Shown: positions 1 through 10,533, numbered from the stretch's first letter. The stretch is DNA of 53,283 nt from Corallochytrium limacisporum (GCA_002811645.1 PDIP01000107.1:7326-60608); one strand, 5' to 3'. Notes: generated by a model not told the origin, from the letters alone. A program made the numbers and translations.

Positions 1-375
1 CAAACTGATAGCCAGCCCAGCCCCCCCCCCCTACCCCCCAAAAAAATGAAAAAAAAATGGAGAAAAATGAACTCATTTTCTTTTGTTGTTGTATCAAATA
101 TAATACAAACATTTGACAAAATTTAATACACTTGAAGAAGGGCACAGGTTCTTTCCGTACGTCTCCCTGCCCTAAATCCTATCCTCTCTCCGCCCCCCCC
201 CCTTACCTCCCCTCCCCCTTTCCTTCTGTAAACCGGACACGGGCCCAAGAAAGTTTTTCAAAAGAAAACGAAAGGGAGGGAGGAGGGAATTTTCGCTTTG
301 GGAAGGGAAGGGGGGCGGGGGCCCAGTTTATTTTTCTTGTCCTTTTTTGCTCGTAATTTCGCTAACTACAAGGGT
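1..375. other. 3' flank of rhodanese gene, low complexity
   Basis: No gene is seen here. The stretch holds A-runs, C-runs and purine/pyrimidine-biased DNA. It lies just past the stop codon of the minus-strand rhodanese gene, so it probably contains that gene's 3' untranslated region and end signals. Confidence 0.5.
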
Positions 376-828
376 TCAGTTCTTTGGCAGGGGTGCCCTC
401 CGGTCCCGGTCCAAGAGCCGCCCGAACGTGGAATTGTACGGATGCACCAGCTTCGCCTGGTTCCCGTCCCCACCGACCATCGGCCTGGATTCGTTGGCCC
501 ATTTGAAGATGGATCCCTCCAGATTCCTGACGTTGTCGTAGCCGAGTTGGTGCATCCGCTGAGCCATGATACACGACCGATATCCAACGCTGCAGTAGAC
601 CAGGACGGGATCGTTCTTGTTTACACCCAAGTCGTCCAACCTCTTTGTCAGATCATCTCCCTCGAGCTCGGGCAGCACCTGAACAGCAGTAGGAATCTTG
701 CTCACCGCGTACTCCTCGTCTGGCCGGATGTCTAGAATGTGTTTATAGTTCTTATGAATATCTTCATCTGTCTGCGCCTGCTCGACATCCGAAAATTTCT
801 GTCGTATGGCCCAGGTGGTGATGTTCAT
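376..828 (-). CDS. Single-domain rhodanese-like protein
   Basis: A 150-residue protein made of one rhodanese (sulfurtransferase) domain. The family moves sulfane sulfur through a persulfide on an active-site cysteine. Here that cysteine is Cys79 in the loop CSVGYRS, a proper six-residue active-site loop after the strand VLVY, so the protein is probably catalytic rather than a dead homologue. The N-terminal half has the usual LDIRP strand-turn (residues 32-36). The C-terminal tail with VHPYNSTFGRLL resembles algal and bacterial one-domain rhodaneses. No targeting signal is obvious. The ATG at 828 is the first in frame, and TAACCTA lies 31 bases upstream. The physiological sulfur donor and acceptor cannot be told from sequence. 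Confidence 0.85.
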   Translation of the reverse strand: MNITTWAIRQKFSDVEQAQTDEDIHKNYKHILDIRPDEEYAVSKIPTAVQVLPELEGDDLTKRLDDLGVNKNDPVLVYCSVGYRSCIMAQRMHQLGYDNVRNLEGSIFKWANESRPMVGGDGNQAKLVHPYNSTFGRLLDRDRRAPLPKN

Positions 829-1417
829 GACATGTGTGTAAGTGCCGTTCCGAAAGTTTAACCTATTGGAGTTCCCTTCCTCAACTTGATTTGGCTAACG
901 CGTGTGATGTCGGATGAACAGAAAGACCGTTTTAATCCTTCTACCATGGTGGAAGGTCAGAAACGGACGTCGGAGAGCTCTATCACTGGACCAGTGTGGC
1001 CTTCTTATTTGAACTAGGTTGCCGGGGGGTGTCTCCGGGAATGGCCCAAGGCCGCGGGTTGAGAATGGGAGAAAAGGGCAAAGCCCCCCGGGGGGGGGGG
1101 TTAGAGAAGGGAAGGGGAGGATGGGGTGTTTGGGTTTGTGATCCGTGGACTGAGAATTCCAGAGGAGTAATTGGGAAAGAAGTGGGCAGCAGCATCGGGT
1201 CTTTTGGGAAAGGGAAAAGGGGGTGGGGGTGGGGTAGGTGACGCAACGTAAAAGCGAATCCCCTCTTAATTTCATTTGGTTCGGTACAGTACTAAAAAAA
1301 TAAGTCTTCATTAAAAAAGCAATCCCCCACGATGTTTTGCGGCTCGAAACGGGCGTAAACCGAGCCCCCGCCCCCGGGGGAGGGGGGTGCATCTTGCGCA
1401 GGGTTGGTGTTTCAATT
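829..1417. other. Intergenic: rhodanese upstream / UPF1 3' flank
   Basis: No gene is supported. The region holds a C6G11 inverted run (1084-1100), a second C-rich/G-rich cluster beside the UPF1 stop (about 1365-1390) and a purine-rich tract. Open frames here are proline/glycine-rich artefacts of the homopolymers. Confidence 0.6.
859..865. promoter_or_regulatory. TAACCTA motif upstream of rhodanese gene
   Basis: The heptamer TAACCTA lies 31 bases before the rhodanese ATG. The same heptamer is found in front of four other genes in this window. A role as a promoter element is an inference. Confidence 0.25.
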
Positions 1418-4400
1418 TCAGAACTCAGTAACACGCACTTCCTTGGGCTTCTCCACCTCAACAGACGAAGCCTTATCTAGCGCAGAGCCATTGCCACCGT
1501 TGCCATTGGCTGATGGCTCTTCGTTCTCCTTGCCATCAGTTCCGTCAGAGTCTTCGTTGTCTTTGGTGGCAGAGGTCTTAGGTCCCTTACGCTTACTGCC
1601 ATCGTTGCTGCTAGCATCACCACTGGTGGGCGCCGTCGCAGCGGCCATGCCACCCAAGTTCTCCGGCAGGAATACACCAATCGGCACTGGCACACCAGGC
1701 GCCATACTGCCATAGTCCTCGTCTCCTCGCACACGGTTCATGCGATCGCGTGCGCTTTGATTGCCGGCATAGGCCCGGGTCATGACGCCGTCCACGTCTT
1801 GGCCCAACTCGCCATCAAAGTTGCGTTGGTTGCCACTGAGATTGCGACCACCACTGCCAAAGGTCTGACGGTTGAAAAGGAGTTTCTTGCTCTGGCCAAA
1901 GCGCATGGCACTGGGACGTAGGTTGCTCAGTGGTCCCTCAACCAACAGCTCGTGTTCCTGGAAATGTACCAGCAGATTGTTCCACAGTGGCTGCTTGCAG
2001 AGCACCTTCGGGTTGCCCACAACGATAAGTCCGTATTTGGCGCGGGTCAGGGCCACGTTCAGACGGCGCGGATCGCTGAGGAAACCGATTCCTTGATGTT
2101 CGTTGGAACGTGTGCACGAGAGAATGATAAAGTCCTTCTCGCGTCCCTGGAAAGCGTCTACGCTTGCCACCTCCATGCCAGAGTACATTTCGGCACGGAA
2201 TGCACCATTGTACTGCAGATGGCTGACCAGGAAAGCGCGCTGACCTTCGTAAGGAGTGATGATACCGATCTGTTGCGGATTGACTCCACTGCGGAGCAGA
2301 CGAGTGACCATCTTCTCTACCATGCCAGCTTCGGTCCGGTTCAAATAGGACGTGCCGCTGGATGCAATCTCCTCCTGGCCAGTGGAACACTGGAAGAACA
2401 TGGGTTTGTCAGGCTGCGGCCAAGGGAAGTCCAGGGCCTTCATGGTGCGCTCTAGGGACGTGACACCGTTCTGCAGACTTCCCTCGTAGAAGGTGTTGGA
2501 TGGGAACTCAGACAGACTCGGGTGCATGCGGTACTGCACCTCCAAGCGAATTGGGTGGATACCCTGCAGAACCAAGCGTTCGAATAGCGACTGACTCAGA
2601 CCAGCCTTCTGTGCCTTCTTGCAGATGACCACGGGACACAGCTGGCAGTGGTCACCCACGAGGATCAGTTGCTTGGTGCCGTTCACGACGGGGATCATCA
2701 CCTCAGGTTCGGTGGCCTGAGTTATCTCATCAATGAGCACCTTCTTGAACTTGAATCCCTGCAGACGCGGATCGCCAGCTCCCACACACGTCGTGCAAAC
2801 CACATCTGCCGCCTTGATCAATTCCCTCTCGCAGGTCCTCTTGAGCATCTTGTAACGCTTCTCGTCGCTCGCACTAAGTTCGCCCTGTTCAGTCTTCAGT
2901 TGGCTCAGCTTTTGCAGTTCCGGAAAGATACCCGCACCCTGGACCTGATTGTGTAGGGCGAGGAAACTGACACTGCTGTCGATGGCCTCCCGGCTCTTGG
3001 CGCAGATGCGTACCACCTTCAAACCGGCCATATGGATCCGCTCAGTGAGATGGTCTACGGCAATGTTGGAGGGTGCACACACCAGGACCTGACCGCTGAT
3101 GGATGAGTGTTTCACCAGGTGGTATACAATGGTTGCCGAAGTCACAGTCTTACCCGTACCCGGAGGACCCTGAATCAGAGACAGAGGGCGCTGCAGTACT
3201 GCCTTGACGGCATTAACCTGCGAGTGGTTGAGTTCGGGTAGTCCCGGAGCTGAAAACCGGCCATTAACGCTGTGCGGAATCAGGGTCGGCTCCGTTTTGT
3301 GCCCCAATAGCGCGTGGTAGAGGTAAGCACTGACGGAATGCTCATTGATGGCAAAGGTCTTCAGAGCCTGTTGCATTCGATCATAGCTCGTACTCTTCCA
3401 CACAAAGTCCACCTCAAAGTTTGTCGTGGCATCCACGGGGACATCCTTGGTCTTTCCGCGCAGTTCGAGACCGATGACTTCGCCGTTCGCTCCGCTCGGG
3501 CCGACGCGGCTGACTAGACCGGTACCAGACCACGGCTTTCGGCCATGCTCGCCCTTGTACTGCAGACGCAATTCGTCTCCGGGAATAACCTTAATGGCAT
3601 CCTCCCGCATGGGAAGCGTGAAATAAGCAATACGCCGCTGGTTAAGACCCATCTCCCAGCGCACTGTGATGTTCTGCTGCGTCTGGCTCTCCTTCAACTT
3701 GCGATCAAATTCCGCCTCGAGCTTCACCAATCGTCCAAAAATGTTCTGGTACTGGTATGCATCCTCATACTCGGCTAGCACTCCGGCCATGTCGTCCTCT
3801 TCGTCATTCTCGTGCTCCACGTCGGCAACACTGGCCTCGGGCTGTTCTTTCCACATGTCTTCGAGCCGGCTTATCTGGGCAGCAGTGATCGGACGCGCCC
3901 GCATCTCCTCCTGGTCTGACGGTGGTCTTACCAACCAGTTCAGAAAGCATCGATCACTGATAAGCGGTTGCCAGAGCGAAGAGTCCCAGTTCTCATTCTG
4001 ATTCTCCTCCTCTCCGACGCTACCTGCACACGGCTGACGGCACAACAGCACGACCACACTGTCCTGCTTGGCCGGAATGAAACCTAGCAAAAAGACATTC
4101 GTACTGCCACAGTTGTAGCACTCGAGCACCGCATCACCCAACGGACTCTCGTCGTGTAGCTGCACCTCACGGTGGCGTGCTCGCACCATGTGGGTGACAA
4201 TATGACTGCCGCTGGTGTGGCCGCGTCCGTTGCAGAACCATTTGTCGCAGGTATTGCACCGTGCCACACTGGCCGGGTTGTGGATACCGCAGTACGTGCA
4301 GGCGTACGGGGGCAGCGTGCCCTTGTCGTAGGTGAAATCTGCGGCTGCTGCCTGGTCCTCGTCCCCAACAGTTGGAGTTTCCAGGGTGGCTGCAACATTG

Positions 4401-4837
4401 GTGGTTGACGACGATGAGGGCGCTGTCCTTGCACTGGCCGAAGAGGAACTCTCCTTGCCGGACATTTGCTCCTTCTTTTGCTGTTGGTCTTTGCGCTGCC
4501 GAACTTCGTTGTCCTTGACCTTGGATTCTGATACTGGCTCTGGTTGTTCGGGATATGATTCATCGTTCTCTTCTTTCTCGCCCTCGAGATCCTTCTGGGC
4601 ACGGTCCTGATACTGTCGGCCTACATGAGGCACCATAGAAGGGTCCTCCTCCTCGTAATTCTGACCGTACTCTCTTGACTCTATCAGGTCTTCGTCATAC
4701 TTTCCATACGAGTTCCCTAATTTGCTCATTTCCTCGGGGCCAGGCCCAAGGCCCAGTTCAGTGGCCAAACGCGCACCGAGGCGACCGACAGCATCACGCT
4801 CCTCATCGTCGTCGTGCGTCATGTTTGCAGACGACAT
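1418..4837 (-). CDS. UPF1: UPF1 (RENT1/NAM7) RNA helicase of nonsense-mediated decay
   Basis: UPF1 is the ATP-dependent 5'-3' RNA helicase at the centre of nonsense-mediated mRNA decay. It works in the cytoplasm with UPF2/UPF3 and the termination factors. This 1139-residue protein has an acidic, low-complexity N-terminus (1-170) and the Cys/His-rich zinc domain that binds UPF2 (about 178-330, opening ACTYC). The 1B/stalk region follows (370-490), then two RecA domains with Walker A GPPGTGKT (557-564), QYRMHP (768-773), [10 protein letters not shown] and [10 protein letters not shown]. The core is very close to animal UPF1. Two conserved positions differ: motif II reads DEITQ instead of DESTQ (703-707), and motif III continues QLCP instead of QLGP. 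The C-terminal tail is short and has no SQ or TQ pair. Identity is certain; the effect of the substitutions is unknown. Confidence 0.98.
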   Translation of the reverse strand: MSSANMTHDDDEERDAVGRLGARLATELGLGPGPEEMSKLGNSYGKYDEDLIESREYGQNYEEEDPSMVPHVGRQYQDRAQKDLEGEKEENDESYPEQPEPVSESKVKDNEVRQRKDQQQKKEQMSGKESSSSASARTAPSSSSTTNVAATLETPTVGDEDQAAAADFTYDKGTLPPYACTYCGIHNPASVARCNTCDKWFCNGRGHTSGSHIVTHMVRARHREVQLHDESPLGDAVLECYNCGSTNVFLLGFIPAKQDSVVVLLCRQPCAGSVGEEENQNENWDSSLWQPLISDRCFLNWLVRPPSDQEEMRARPITAAQISRLEDMWKEQPEASVADVEHENDEEDDMAGVLAEYEDAYQYQNIFGRLVKLEAEFDRKLKESQTQQNITVRWEMGLNQRRIAYFTLPMREDAIKVIPGDELRLQYKGEHGRKPWSGTGLVSRVGPSGANGEVIGLELRGKTKDVPVDATTNFEVDFVWKSTSYDRMQQALKTFAINEHSVSAYLYHALLGHKTEPTLIPHSVNGRFSAPGLPELNHSQVNAVKAVLQRPLSLIQGPPGTGKTVTSATIVYHLVKHSSISGQVLVCAPSNIAVDHLTERIHMAGLKVVRICAKSREAIDSSVSFLALHNQVQGAGIFPELQKLSQLKTEQGELSASDEKRYKMLKRTCERELIKAADVVCTTCVGAGDPRLQGFKFKKVLIDEITQATEPEVMIPVVNGTKQLILVGDHCQLCPVVICKKAQKAGLSQSLFERLVLQGIHPIRLEVQYRMHPSLSEFPSNTFYEGSLQNGVTSLERTMKALDFPWPQPDKPMFFQCSTGQEEIASSGTSYLNRTEAGMVEKMVTRLLRSGVNPQQIGIITPYEGQRAFLVSHLQYNGAFRAEMYSGMEVASVDAFQGREKDFIILSCTRSNEHQGIGFLSDPRRLNVALTRAKYGLIVVGNPKVLCKQPLWNNLLVHFQEHELLVEGPLSNLRPSAMRFGQSKKLLFNRQTFGSGGRNLSGNQRNFDGELGQDVDGVMTRAYAGNQSARDRMNRVRGDEDYGSMAPGVPVPIGVFLPENLGGMAAATAPTSGDASSNDGSKRKGPKTSATKDNEDSDGTDGKENEEPSANGNGGNGSALDKASSVEVEKPKEVRVTEF

Positions 4838-6663
4838 GATAGTGCTTTCGAATCAGTCGTTTCCCTTTAATTCGGTTGAATTGGATTGAATGGAAGTAAG
4901 AAAAGAAGGTGGGAAAATGAAACCTTCTAAATCATGGTGAATGGATTGACTCTCACTCACTTTACTCCCTTTCCTTTGTCTGTCTCTTGACGTCGCTTTT
5001 CGCAAATTGCAAACGAACCGTACTCTCTCTCTCTCTGTGTATCAGTATGGTATTAGTGTCACGATCGACGAACATCGACAGTCTTGTACCACGAAGCACG
5101 TCACCTTTTCAATGGGCCCAGCGGGCTGAGGGAAACGTCGGCCGGAGCAGCTTGAAAGTTTGTGGCTGTTTTGCCGTTCCCTTGGCTGGGGCGTGGAGAA
5201 GGCTCGCGCCGGGAGGGGGGTTGGGCAGCTCTTCCTTCTCGGCCGAGAGCAAAAGGCGAAGTGAGACCTTCTCACCGTTCCCGTCATCACATCCCCCTCA
5301 GCGCTCCTCCCTTGGTCTCCCACTGACTCCCTGGGACCCCTCTTTGGCCCCCTTTGTTGCGTCCCTGGCCCCCAGTCAGTAGTGGCTCCGTAGCCCATGT
5401 GGGTGGGTTTCGGAAGGGGACGAGAAAGCGGTACCAGTCCCCCCCCCCACCCAAAGGAAAAAAAAAAGAAAAGAAATCAATTAACAAATCGGATCCCAGC
5501 TTGGGCAGATATCATGAGGGCGTGCGTGGGTCATTGAGCGCGAACGGGCTTAAAAGCCACAGAGGGGGAGGGGGGGCGCAGACAAAAGTGGATCAAGAAA
5601 CTGGGCCAGAGGTCACTCACAGGACCAGCACTTGGAAGGGGCCAATGGAACCGAACTGTTCGTTCGGTGGGGGTACGTTTGAGCAAAAAGGCCAAAAGAA
5701 AGGAGGCAGAAACAGTAATCCGCTTCCACCGATTGAAGACTCATATTAGAATTTACACAAATGAATGACGATTTTCCGTTTGGTCCCCGTGTTGCAAGTC
5801 TTCCCCCTTAATTTCCTTCCGGAACAGCGCTCTCTCCTCCTTCCCGCACCACCCCCAAACCGATGAAGCAAACCGGGAAGGGAGGGGACCAGTCGGGATG
5901 GCCGTCCCCCGCCGTGGTCTCGTTGGGCCAAGCTATGAATAGTTTTACTGTGGTAGTTTGAGAGAAGTCCCGGATATAATTCTGCGGACTTTTTTTCCTG
6001 GGGTAGGAGAAACACCCTTGGATCTCACCTTCCCCTGGCCTCCTGTCGGTGATCGCGCATCATCCGCAGTCGCCCTAATCATTGCTTTTTGCTTTGAATT
6101 TGGTTTAAGAAGTGCTGAAAGAGGCCGATTCCTCGGATGTTCCAGCGATCGATCAGAAGATCAAAAGGTGCTGGGGATTCATCAGATCCCACAAGAAAAC
6201 AAAACTGTCTACCTGTAAACTTGGAAAGTTTCGCAAACGCGCAGTCGTGGTCGTAGTTATTGACACTGTTCTGCCGGTGTGCTCTTCCGTCCTGGTTTTG
6301 TCATCGGGTGAGAACCCGGTCAGCCTAAGCTTGTTGGTTGTCCTGGTAGATGGAGGGTCCGTTGGTGGTGGAAAATCTATATGTGGCCAAAGAGAAAAGC
6401 TTGGTCCCCCTCTCCCCCAAGGTTTACGCAGCACATCCCACGGAAACGGCCAAGCCGTGGTTAGGGATGACAAACGACCCAACTACCAGATGTACTTCCT
6501 GCTGCATGTCGTAAAGAACGAATTTTCTGTCCGTCAACAGACTTTGCACAACATGTAGACGAGATGCGGTCAGGAGATGGTAGTTTAATGCGTGGATCTC
6601 TTGATTCTGAACAGAGTGCAGGGCCACGAGAGCACCGAAGATGTATCAGGCCACTGAAACAGA
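4838..6663. other. Divergent intergenic region between UPF1 and the small membrane protein
   Basis: About 1.8 kb separates two divergently transcribed genes. It holds C/G runs (for example 5440-5450), A-rich and purine-rich tracts and no frame with recognisable protein similarity. Short open frames around 6110-6560 encode valine-rich or arbitrary sequence without domain character. I see no tRNA or other RNA gene. Confidence 0.5.
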
Positions 6664-7419
6664 ATGAAACTGAACTGGAGAAACGTAAAGAAAGTCTGGA
6701 ACGGAGAGATCCCGACCAACGTACCACTGGACGTGCCAAATCTCATTAGCTTCAAAGATGAGACCTACTACAAATACTATGGAATTACCCTGATCCCATT
6801 CATGTGGGTGTTTAGCTTTGGACCTCGTTTCTTTGGCCGCCTCACAAAGACGGTGCATGGACCAGGACTGCTTAACTGGGACCACCTCATCCTTGTGCGT
6901 TATCCCCATCACTGGTACATGCTGTTTATGATATTTAACCCCATATACATGTTCATCAGCGACTGGTTCCGCACGAGGGGCACTAAGTGGATCTCCATCC
7001 AGTGGACCACTCCCATTGTCGATCGGCAAGATCGGCTCAAGCAAGCTGACGGCCTGATCGGTGTCCACATGCGCCCGAATGCATCCGGCAACTCCATCCG
7101 TCAGCTAGAAAGTGTGTGCCTGAAGCGCAACCTGGAGGTTGTTTACTTGAGCAAACCGTACGCACCGGGTAGTCTTCCGATCATCGAAAAGCCTGGACGC
7201 CATGGTCCTCATGCACCAACGCACAAGATCCTTGCCTGCCTTCGCCCTCTGAGCCCAAGCATCAGTGCGAGTGGTCTATCCTCTGTCGCTGAGGACGCCT
7301 TGAAAGATCTCTTGACCTGCGTTGACAACCCGAACGACATGATTGTCAACATCTACGAGACGCGCAACCCGACAACTCTCGGTAAGGCGACCATCCCTGC
7401 CAAGACCAAGGCTGCGTAA
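6664..7419 (+). CDS. Unknown 251-residue protein with two membrane helices
   Basis: I do not recognise this protein. It has two hydrophobic, aromatic-rich helices near the N-terminus: about residues 38-54 (containing ITLIPFMWVFSFGP) and 80-100 (containing WYMLFMIFNPIYMFISDWF). They are joined by a basic loop. The soluble C-terminal part of about 150 residues ends in a lysine-rich tail. The N-terminus begins MKLNWRNVKKVW. Small size, paired helices and basic residues would suit a mitochondrial inner-membrane or ER subunit, but that is only inference. Codon use and amino-acid composition look like a real gene. The first in-frame ATG is at 6664. A short upstream exon cannot be excluded, although no other gene here shows introns. 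Confidence 0.65.
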   Translation: MKLNWRNVKKVWNGEIPTNVPLDVPNLISFKDETYYKYYGITLIPFMWVFSFGPRFFGRLTKTVHGPGLLNWDHLILVRYPHHWYMLFMIFNPIYMFISDWFRTRGTKWISIQWTTPIVDRQDRLKQADGLIGVHMRPNASGNSIRQLESVCLKRNLEVVYLSKPYAPGSLPIIEKPGRHGPHAPTHKILACLRPLSPSISASGLSSVAEDALKDLLTCVDNPNDMIVNIYETRNPTTLGKATIPAKTKAA

Positions 7420-7913
7420 TCAAAGAGTTGGCATGAACTCGTGACACAAAAGCATCATTCACCACCATAAACTCTGTCTAAACAGACTTTTAGTAAGAGC
7501 ACACTATGCCACCAATAGAGTAAACGTGACGTTTTCGTGACCCCTTTGATCCGGACCCTTATCCTACCCGAAGGGATACAACAGGCACACTGAACACGGG
7601 ATCGAAAGGCGGGCAAGAGAGTCAGTCCCCCCATCCCAAGGAAAGGGAGGAAGGGGGGGGAAAGGAGCTGGGCCAGGGGGTTTGTTTCCCTGTCAATGTT
7701 TTTCGGCGCGCAAAAGACCGACGCCGAGTCTCCCTTGCGTCCGTGCTTTGGGAGACTCCATTTTGAGGATAGGGTGTCAGTGCTTCGGCTCCTGTGTAAA
7801 GGTCATTGAAATGCAGTTGTTGATGATCGTCCATGACAGTGGGTAATTCAATTCATGGAAAAACAGACGCAAGTTAGGCGCATCCGCATGGAACTTTGAC
7901 GACTGTTCGCACT
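7420..7913. other. Intergenic with G-rich tract
   Basis: About 490 bases lie between two same-strand genes. They include a purine/G-rich tract near 7637-7680 and a short upstream open frame (described separately). No other gene is seen. Confidence 0.5.
7855..7899 (+). other. Possible 14-codon upstream ORF of the nucleoside hydrolase gene
   Basis: An ATG at 7855 opens a frame of 14 codons ending in TGA at 7897-7899, only 14 bases before the main ATG at 7914. A second in-frame ATG lies at 7888. If transcription starts upstream of 7855, this frame could reduce translation of the downstream gene. The transcript start is unknown. Confidence 0.3.
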
Positions 7914-9311
7914 ATGGAGTCTGTGTGGGAGACCGTCTCTGAGACGGTGAACGACCTGTTGGAGACGTACATTACTGGGCCTGGACCTATACTCGTTTGG
8001 TTTGACGCAGATTTTGGCGCTTTGAGTCTGACGGGACTTGACATCGATGATGAAATGGCCTTCCTCTATTTGCTAGGTGCGCATCTCGATCCATCGATTC
8101 CTGTGCGGATCTTGGGCGTCAGTGCCGCCGCAGGCAATGTATCGCAGGCCCAGTCAGTGCGTAGTTTGGAGCGTTTGAAGAGTTTAGTGGATCTTTCGCC
8201 AGAAATCAAATTCGTCACCCAAGCCAACCCTCACTGGGCCGGTGTGGAGATTGCAGCTCACATCTCCAGCGCTGACCGCGCTGTGACATTTGTATCGGTG
8301 GGTTCACTGGGGAATCTTGCTGCCGCCCTTGATTCGGTGGCCGGGGACGCAGAAATCCGTCTGAAAAAGCGTCTGAGGCGTCTGCTTTGGATGGGTGGCG
8401 ACGTTAACCAGGGCCCGTACGGTATCGACTTGAACTCATCGTCTTCCGGCCCGGAAGCAATGTCCACGGTCCTACGTAAAGGACCAAGAGATCGCACCTT
8501 TGTGACCAAGGATTTCTGTCTGCAAATTACCCTGCCTCGGTCTAGCATTGATACCGAATTAAGAGCAGCCTGTCACTGCGATGGGAAAGCCGAAACAGTT
8601 ATCGACAAGCAGACGGGAGAGCGGACGGTCATTGAGCGAGAGCCGAGCGCGATGTGTGCTCTGCTGAACCGTATGCATAATCACATTGATTTCGCGCAAA
8701 GGTCGATGAATGTCAACTACGTGAATCGCAAATTGATCTCAGCCAACCTGACGGCTGCGGAGGGCAGCATGATCCCCTGGGATATAACTGCAGTTGCGCT
8801 GTTGATTGAAGACATCCAACCGTCCACGAACGCGACCCACGGGCCACCAGCATTACCAACCTGGACGCTGGCGCACGGCTGGATGACGGCGGACGTCCAG
8901 TCGCGCCTGCACATGACCAAATTCGTCGAACCCAGCGACGTGATCACAGCCTCCGGATCGACACTCATGCCCGAGGGCACGAATCGAGTCAATATACCGG
9001 TTGCGCTGAATAGTTCGGAGCAAGAGCTCCGGGCGCGAATGTATGAAAAGATTTGCCGCGTACCGTGCAGCGATGCCATGTTGCCGTGGTGCAAAGGGGA
9101 GGTCACAGTCAAGAGTGTGCCGGCCATGCTTGCCGATTCCTACGGTCTGACATCAATAATGGGAGTAGACGCTCTGGACACGTCAGGAGCGCCGTCCCTA
9201 TTCCATGCCGGATTTTACGATCCCCTGGAATGCGTTTGGGTACTTATCTGGATGTGGCCCGTCCTCGTGCTGCTAAGGACCATGTTCCAACTGATCAAGG
9301 GTGCGAACTAG
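7914..9311 (+). CDS. Inosine/uridine nucleoside hydrolase-like protein with C-terminal membrane anchor
   Basis: The 465-residue protein resembles the inosine-uridine-preferring nucleoside hydrolase family, calcium enzymes that cleave the N-glycosidic bond of ribonucleosides. The metal-binding N-terminal signature is recognisable but stretched: FDADFG (30-35), then DIDDEMAF (43-50). These correspond to the DxDxG...DDxxAL core with an insertion between the parts. Next come a GVSAAAGN strand (68-75) and the mid-domain WMGGD motif. The usual EFN/DPEA segment is altered (LNSSSSGPEA). Residues of about 440-458 form a tryptophan-rich hydrophobic helix followed by a short basic tail, which suggests tail anchoring. 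I use the ATG at 7914; the frame extends upstream only to non-ATG codons. Family membership is likely. Substrate and activity are uncertain because of the altered loops. Confidence 0.75.
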   Translation: MESVWETVSETVNDLLETYITGPGPILVWFDADFGALSLTGLDIDDEMAFLYLLGAHLDPSIPVRILGVSAAAGNVSQAQSVRSLERLKSLVDLSPEIKFVTQANPHWAGVEIAAHISSADRAVTFVSVGSLGNLAAALDSVAGDAEIRLKKRLRRLLWMGGDVNQGPYGIDLNSSSSGPEAMSTVLRKGPRDRTFVTKDFCLQITLPRSSIDTELRAACHCDGKAETVIDKQTGERTVIEREPSAMCALLNRMHNHIDFAQRSMNVNYVNRKLISANLTAAEGSMIPWDITAVALLIEDIQPSTNATHGPPALPTWTLAHGWMTADVQSRLHMTKFVEPSDVITASGSTLMPEGTNRVNIPVALNSSEQELRARMYEKICRVPCSDAMLPWCKGEVTVKSVPAMLADSYGLTSIMGVDALDTSGAPSLFHAGFYDPLECVWVLIWMWPVLVLLRTMFQLIKGAN

Positions 9312-9372
9312 AAACGAACGGAGTCTTGATTTAGTAAACACTCTATTCAAGTGAATATGTTACGGTGCGACC

Positions 9373-10533
9373 TTATGACTTTCTTGACCGCTTGGTCTGT
9401 GCGCGTTTGGCAGCACTACCAGCACTGGCCTCCGGAGGCTGCGGCTCATCACTACCGCGTTTCAACCCTTCATTGCCTTCTGTCCCTTTGATGGTGGCAT
9501 TGTTGTCGAAATCATCGTCCTTATTGGCTTCAACAGTGCCACTATTGCCATTGCCAAAGTCCCGATGTTTGATATGATCAACCAGTCGGAGCAGGAATTG
9601 CCTTTCTTCCTGCAGCTTCCTTATCCGGCCTTCCGCATCGGCAGTTTTCTTCTCAAATTTAGTCAATTGCTCCTCCAGGAGCAACTGTTTCTCCCGCCGC
9701 CGGCGGCGGAACCGCGCCGATGCCGCCGTGTTACGTTCGCGACGGTCGATCTTGTACGCTTCCTTCGGGTCAAGGCCCTCCCTGTTTTTTGCATCTGAAG
9801 CCGCCGCTGTCACCCCGGTGACTATTCCTGGACCAGTGTGGGCTCCTGGGGCTGTCCCTCCGGCCGTTGCAGCGCTGCTGTCGCCCGACATCGTAGCCGC
9901 AGCCGTGTACATGTTCTGCATCATTTGTGCAAACTGCATAGGGGTCATGCCAGGCATCATAGGTAGCATCGGGAACCCTCCCGCTGTTCCAGATATTCCA
10001 GCCGCTCCTGCACCAGCCGCTGCCGCTGCTGCCGCTGCTGCACTATTCATATCCACCGGGCCTGTTGCTCCTGGACCGTTACGCCCCGCAGCTCCGCCCA
10101 AAGCGCCCGCAGGCAAAATTGGCGGCTGCGCTGCAGCAGTGCCACCCGGAGCAGGCAGGACTGCGGTCGGCTGCTTCTGTTTCGATTTCTGCGCCGTCGA
10201 AGTAGCAGCTGCGAGAAGTTGCCGCTGCTGCTGTGACGAGAGTGCAGGTGACGAATCCGCTGACCCAACGAATGGATCCACGTAATATGGGTGCGTGGAA
10301 GGGAAGAGGGAAGGCATTGTTGCGAGGTTCTCTGCGCTAGTACCTTTTTTCGCTGACACCGGTCCGTTTGCTCCCCCATTCGGTGTCTTCACCTTTTTCG
10401 TGCCCGCAGGGACCACTGGCGGTCGAACACTTTCGGCATTGATCCCTGTCTTCTCACCAAGCTCCCGGTAGAACTCCTCGTCCGCAGTGGACGGCACTCC
10501 GGCGCTTGCTTTTCGTGAATTTTTTGGCGGCAT
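9373..10533 (-). CDS. bZIP transcription factor with fungal CYS3-like basic region
   Basis: A 386-residue DNA-binding protein. Its bZIP domain lies near the C-terminus (about 265-328). The basic region reads RNTAASARFRRRRREK, followed by leucine-zipper heptads (LLLEEQLTKFEKK... IRKLQEERQFLL). The RNTAASARFR core is the form seen in fungal sulfur and amino-acid regulators of the CYS3/MetR/Met4 type; metazoan factors rarely have it. The N-terminal two-thirds are low complexity, with proline/alanine/glutamine stretches, an alanine run (about 175-183) and a methionine-rich patch, as in activation domains. I choose the ATG at 10533 because the three codons before it begin with a non-ATG codon. It converges on the nucleoside hydrolase gene with 61 bases between stops. 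Target genes are unknown. Confidence 0.9.
   Translation of the reverse strand: MPPKNSRKASAGVPSTADEEFYRELGEKTGINAESVRPPVVPAGTKKVKTPNGGANGPVSAKKGTSAENLATMPSLFPSTHPYYVDPFVGSADSSPALSSQQQRQLLAAATSTAQKSKQKQPTAVLPAPGGTAAAQPPILPAGALGGAAGRNGPGATGPVDMNSAAAAAAAAAGAGAAGISGTAGGFPMLPMMPGMTPMQFAQMMQNMYTAAATMSGDSSAATAGGTAPGAHTGPGIVTGVTAAASDAKNREGLDPKEAYKIDRRERNTAASARFRRRRREKQLLLEEQLTKFEKKTADAEGRIRKLQEERQFLLRLVDHIKHRDFGNGNSGTVEANKDDDFDNNATIKGTEGNEGLKRGSDEPQPPEASAGSAAKRAQTKRSRKS

Noticed and set aside
895-1461. 188-codon frame on the minus strand overlapping the UPF1 3' end
   Set aside because: Its composition follows the G/C runs, it overlaps UPF1 coding sequence, and it has no domain features.
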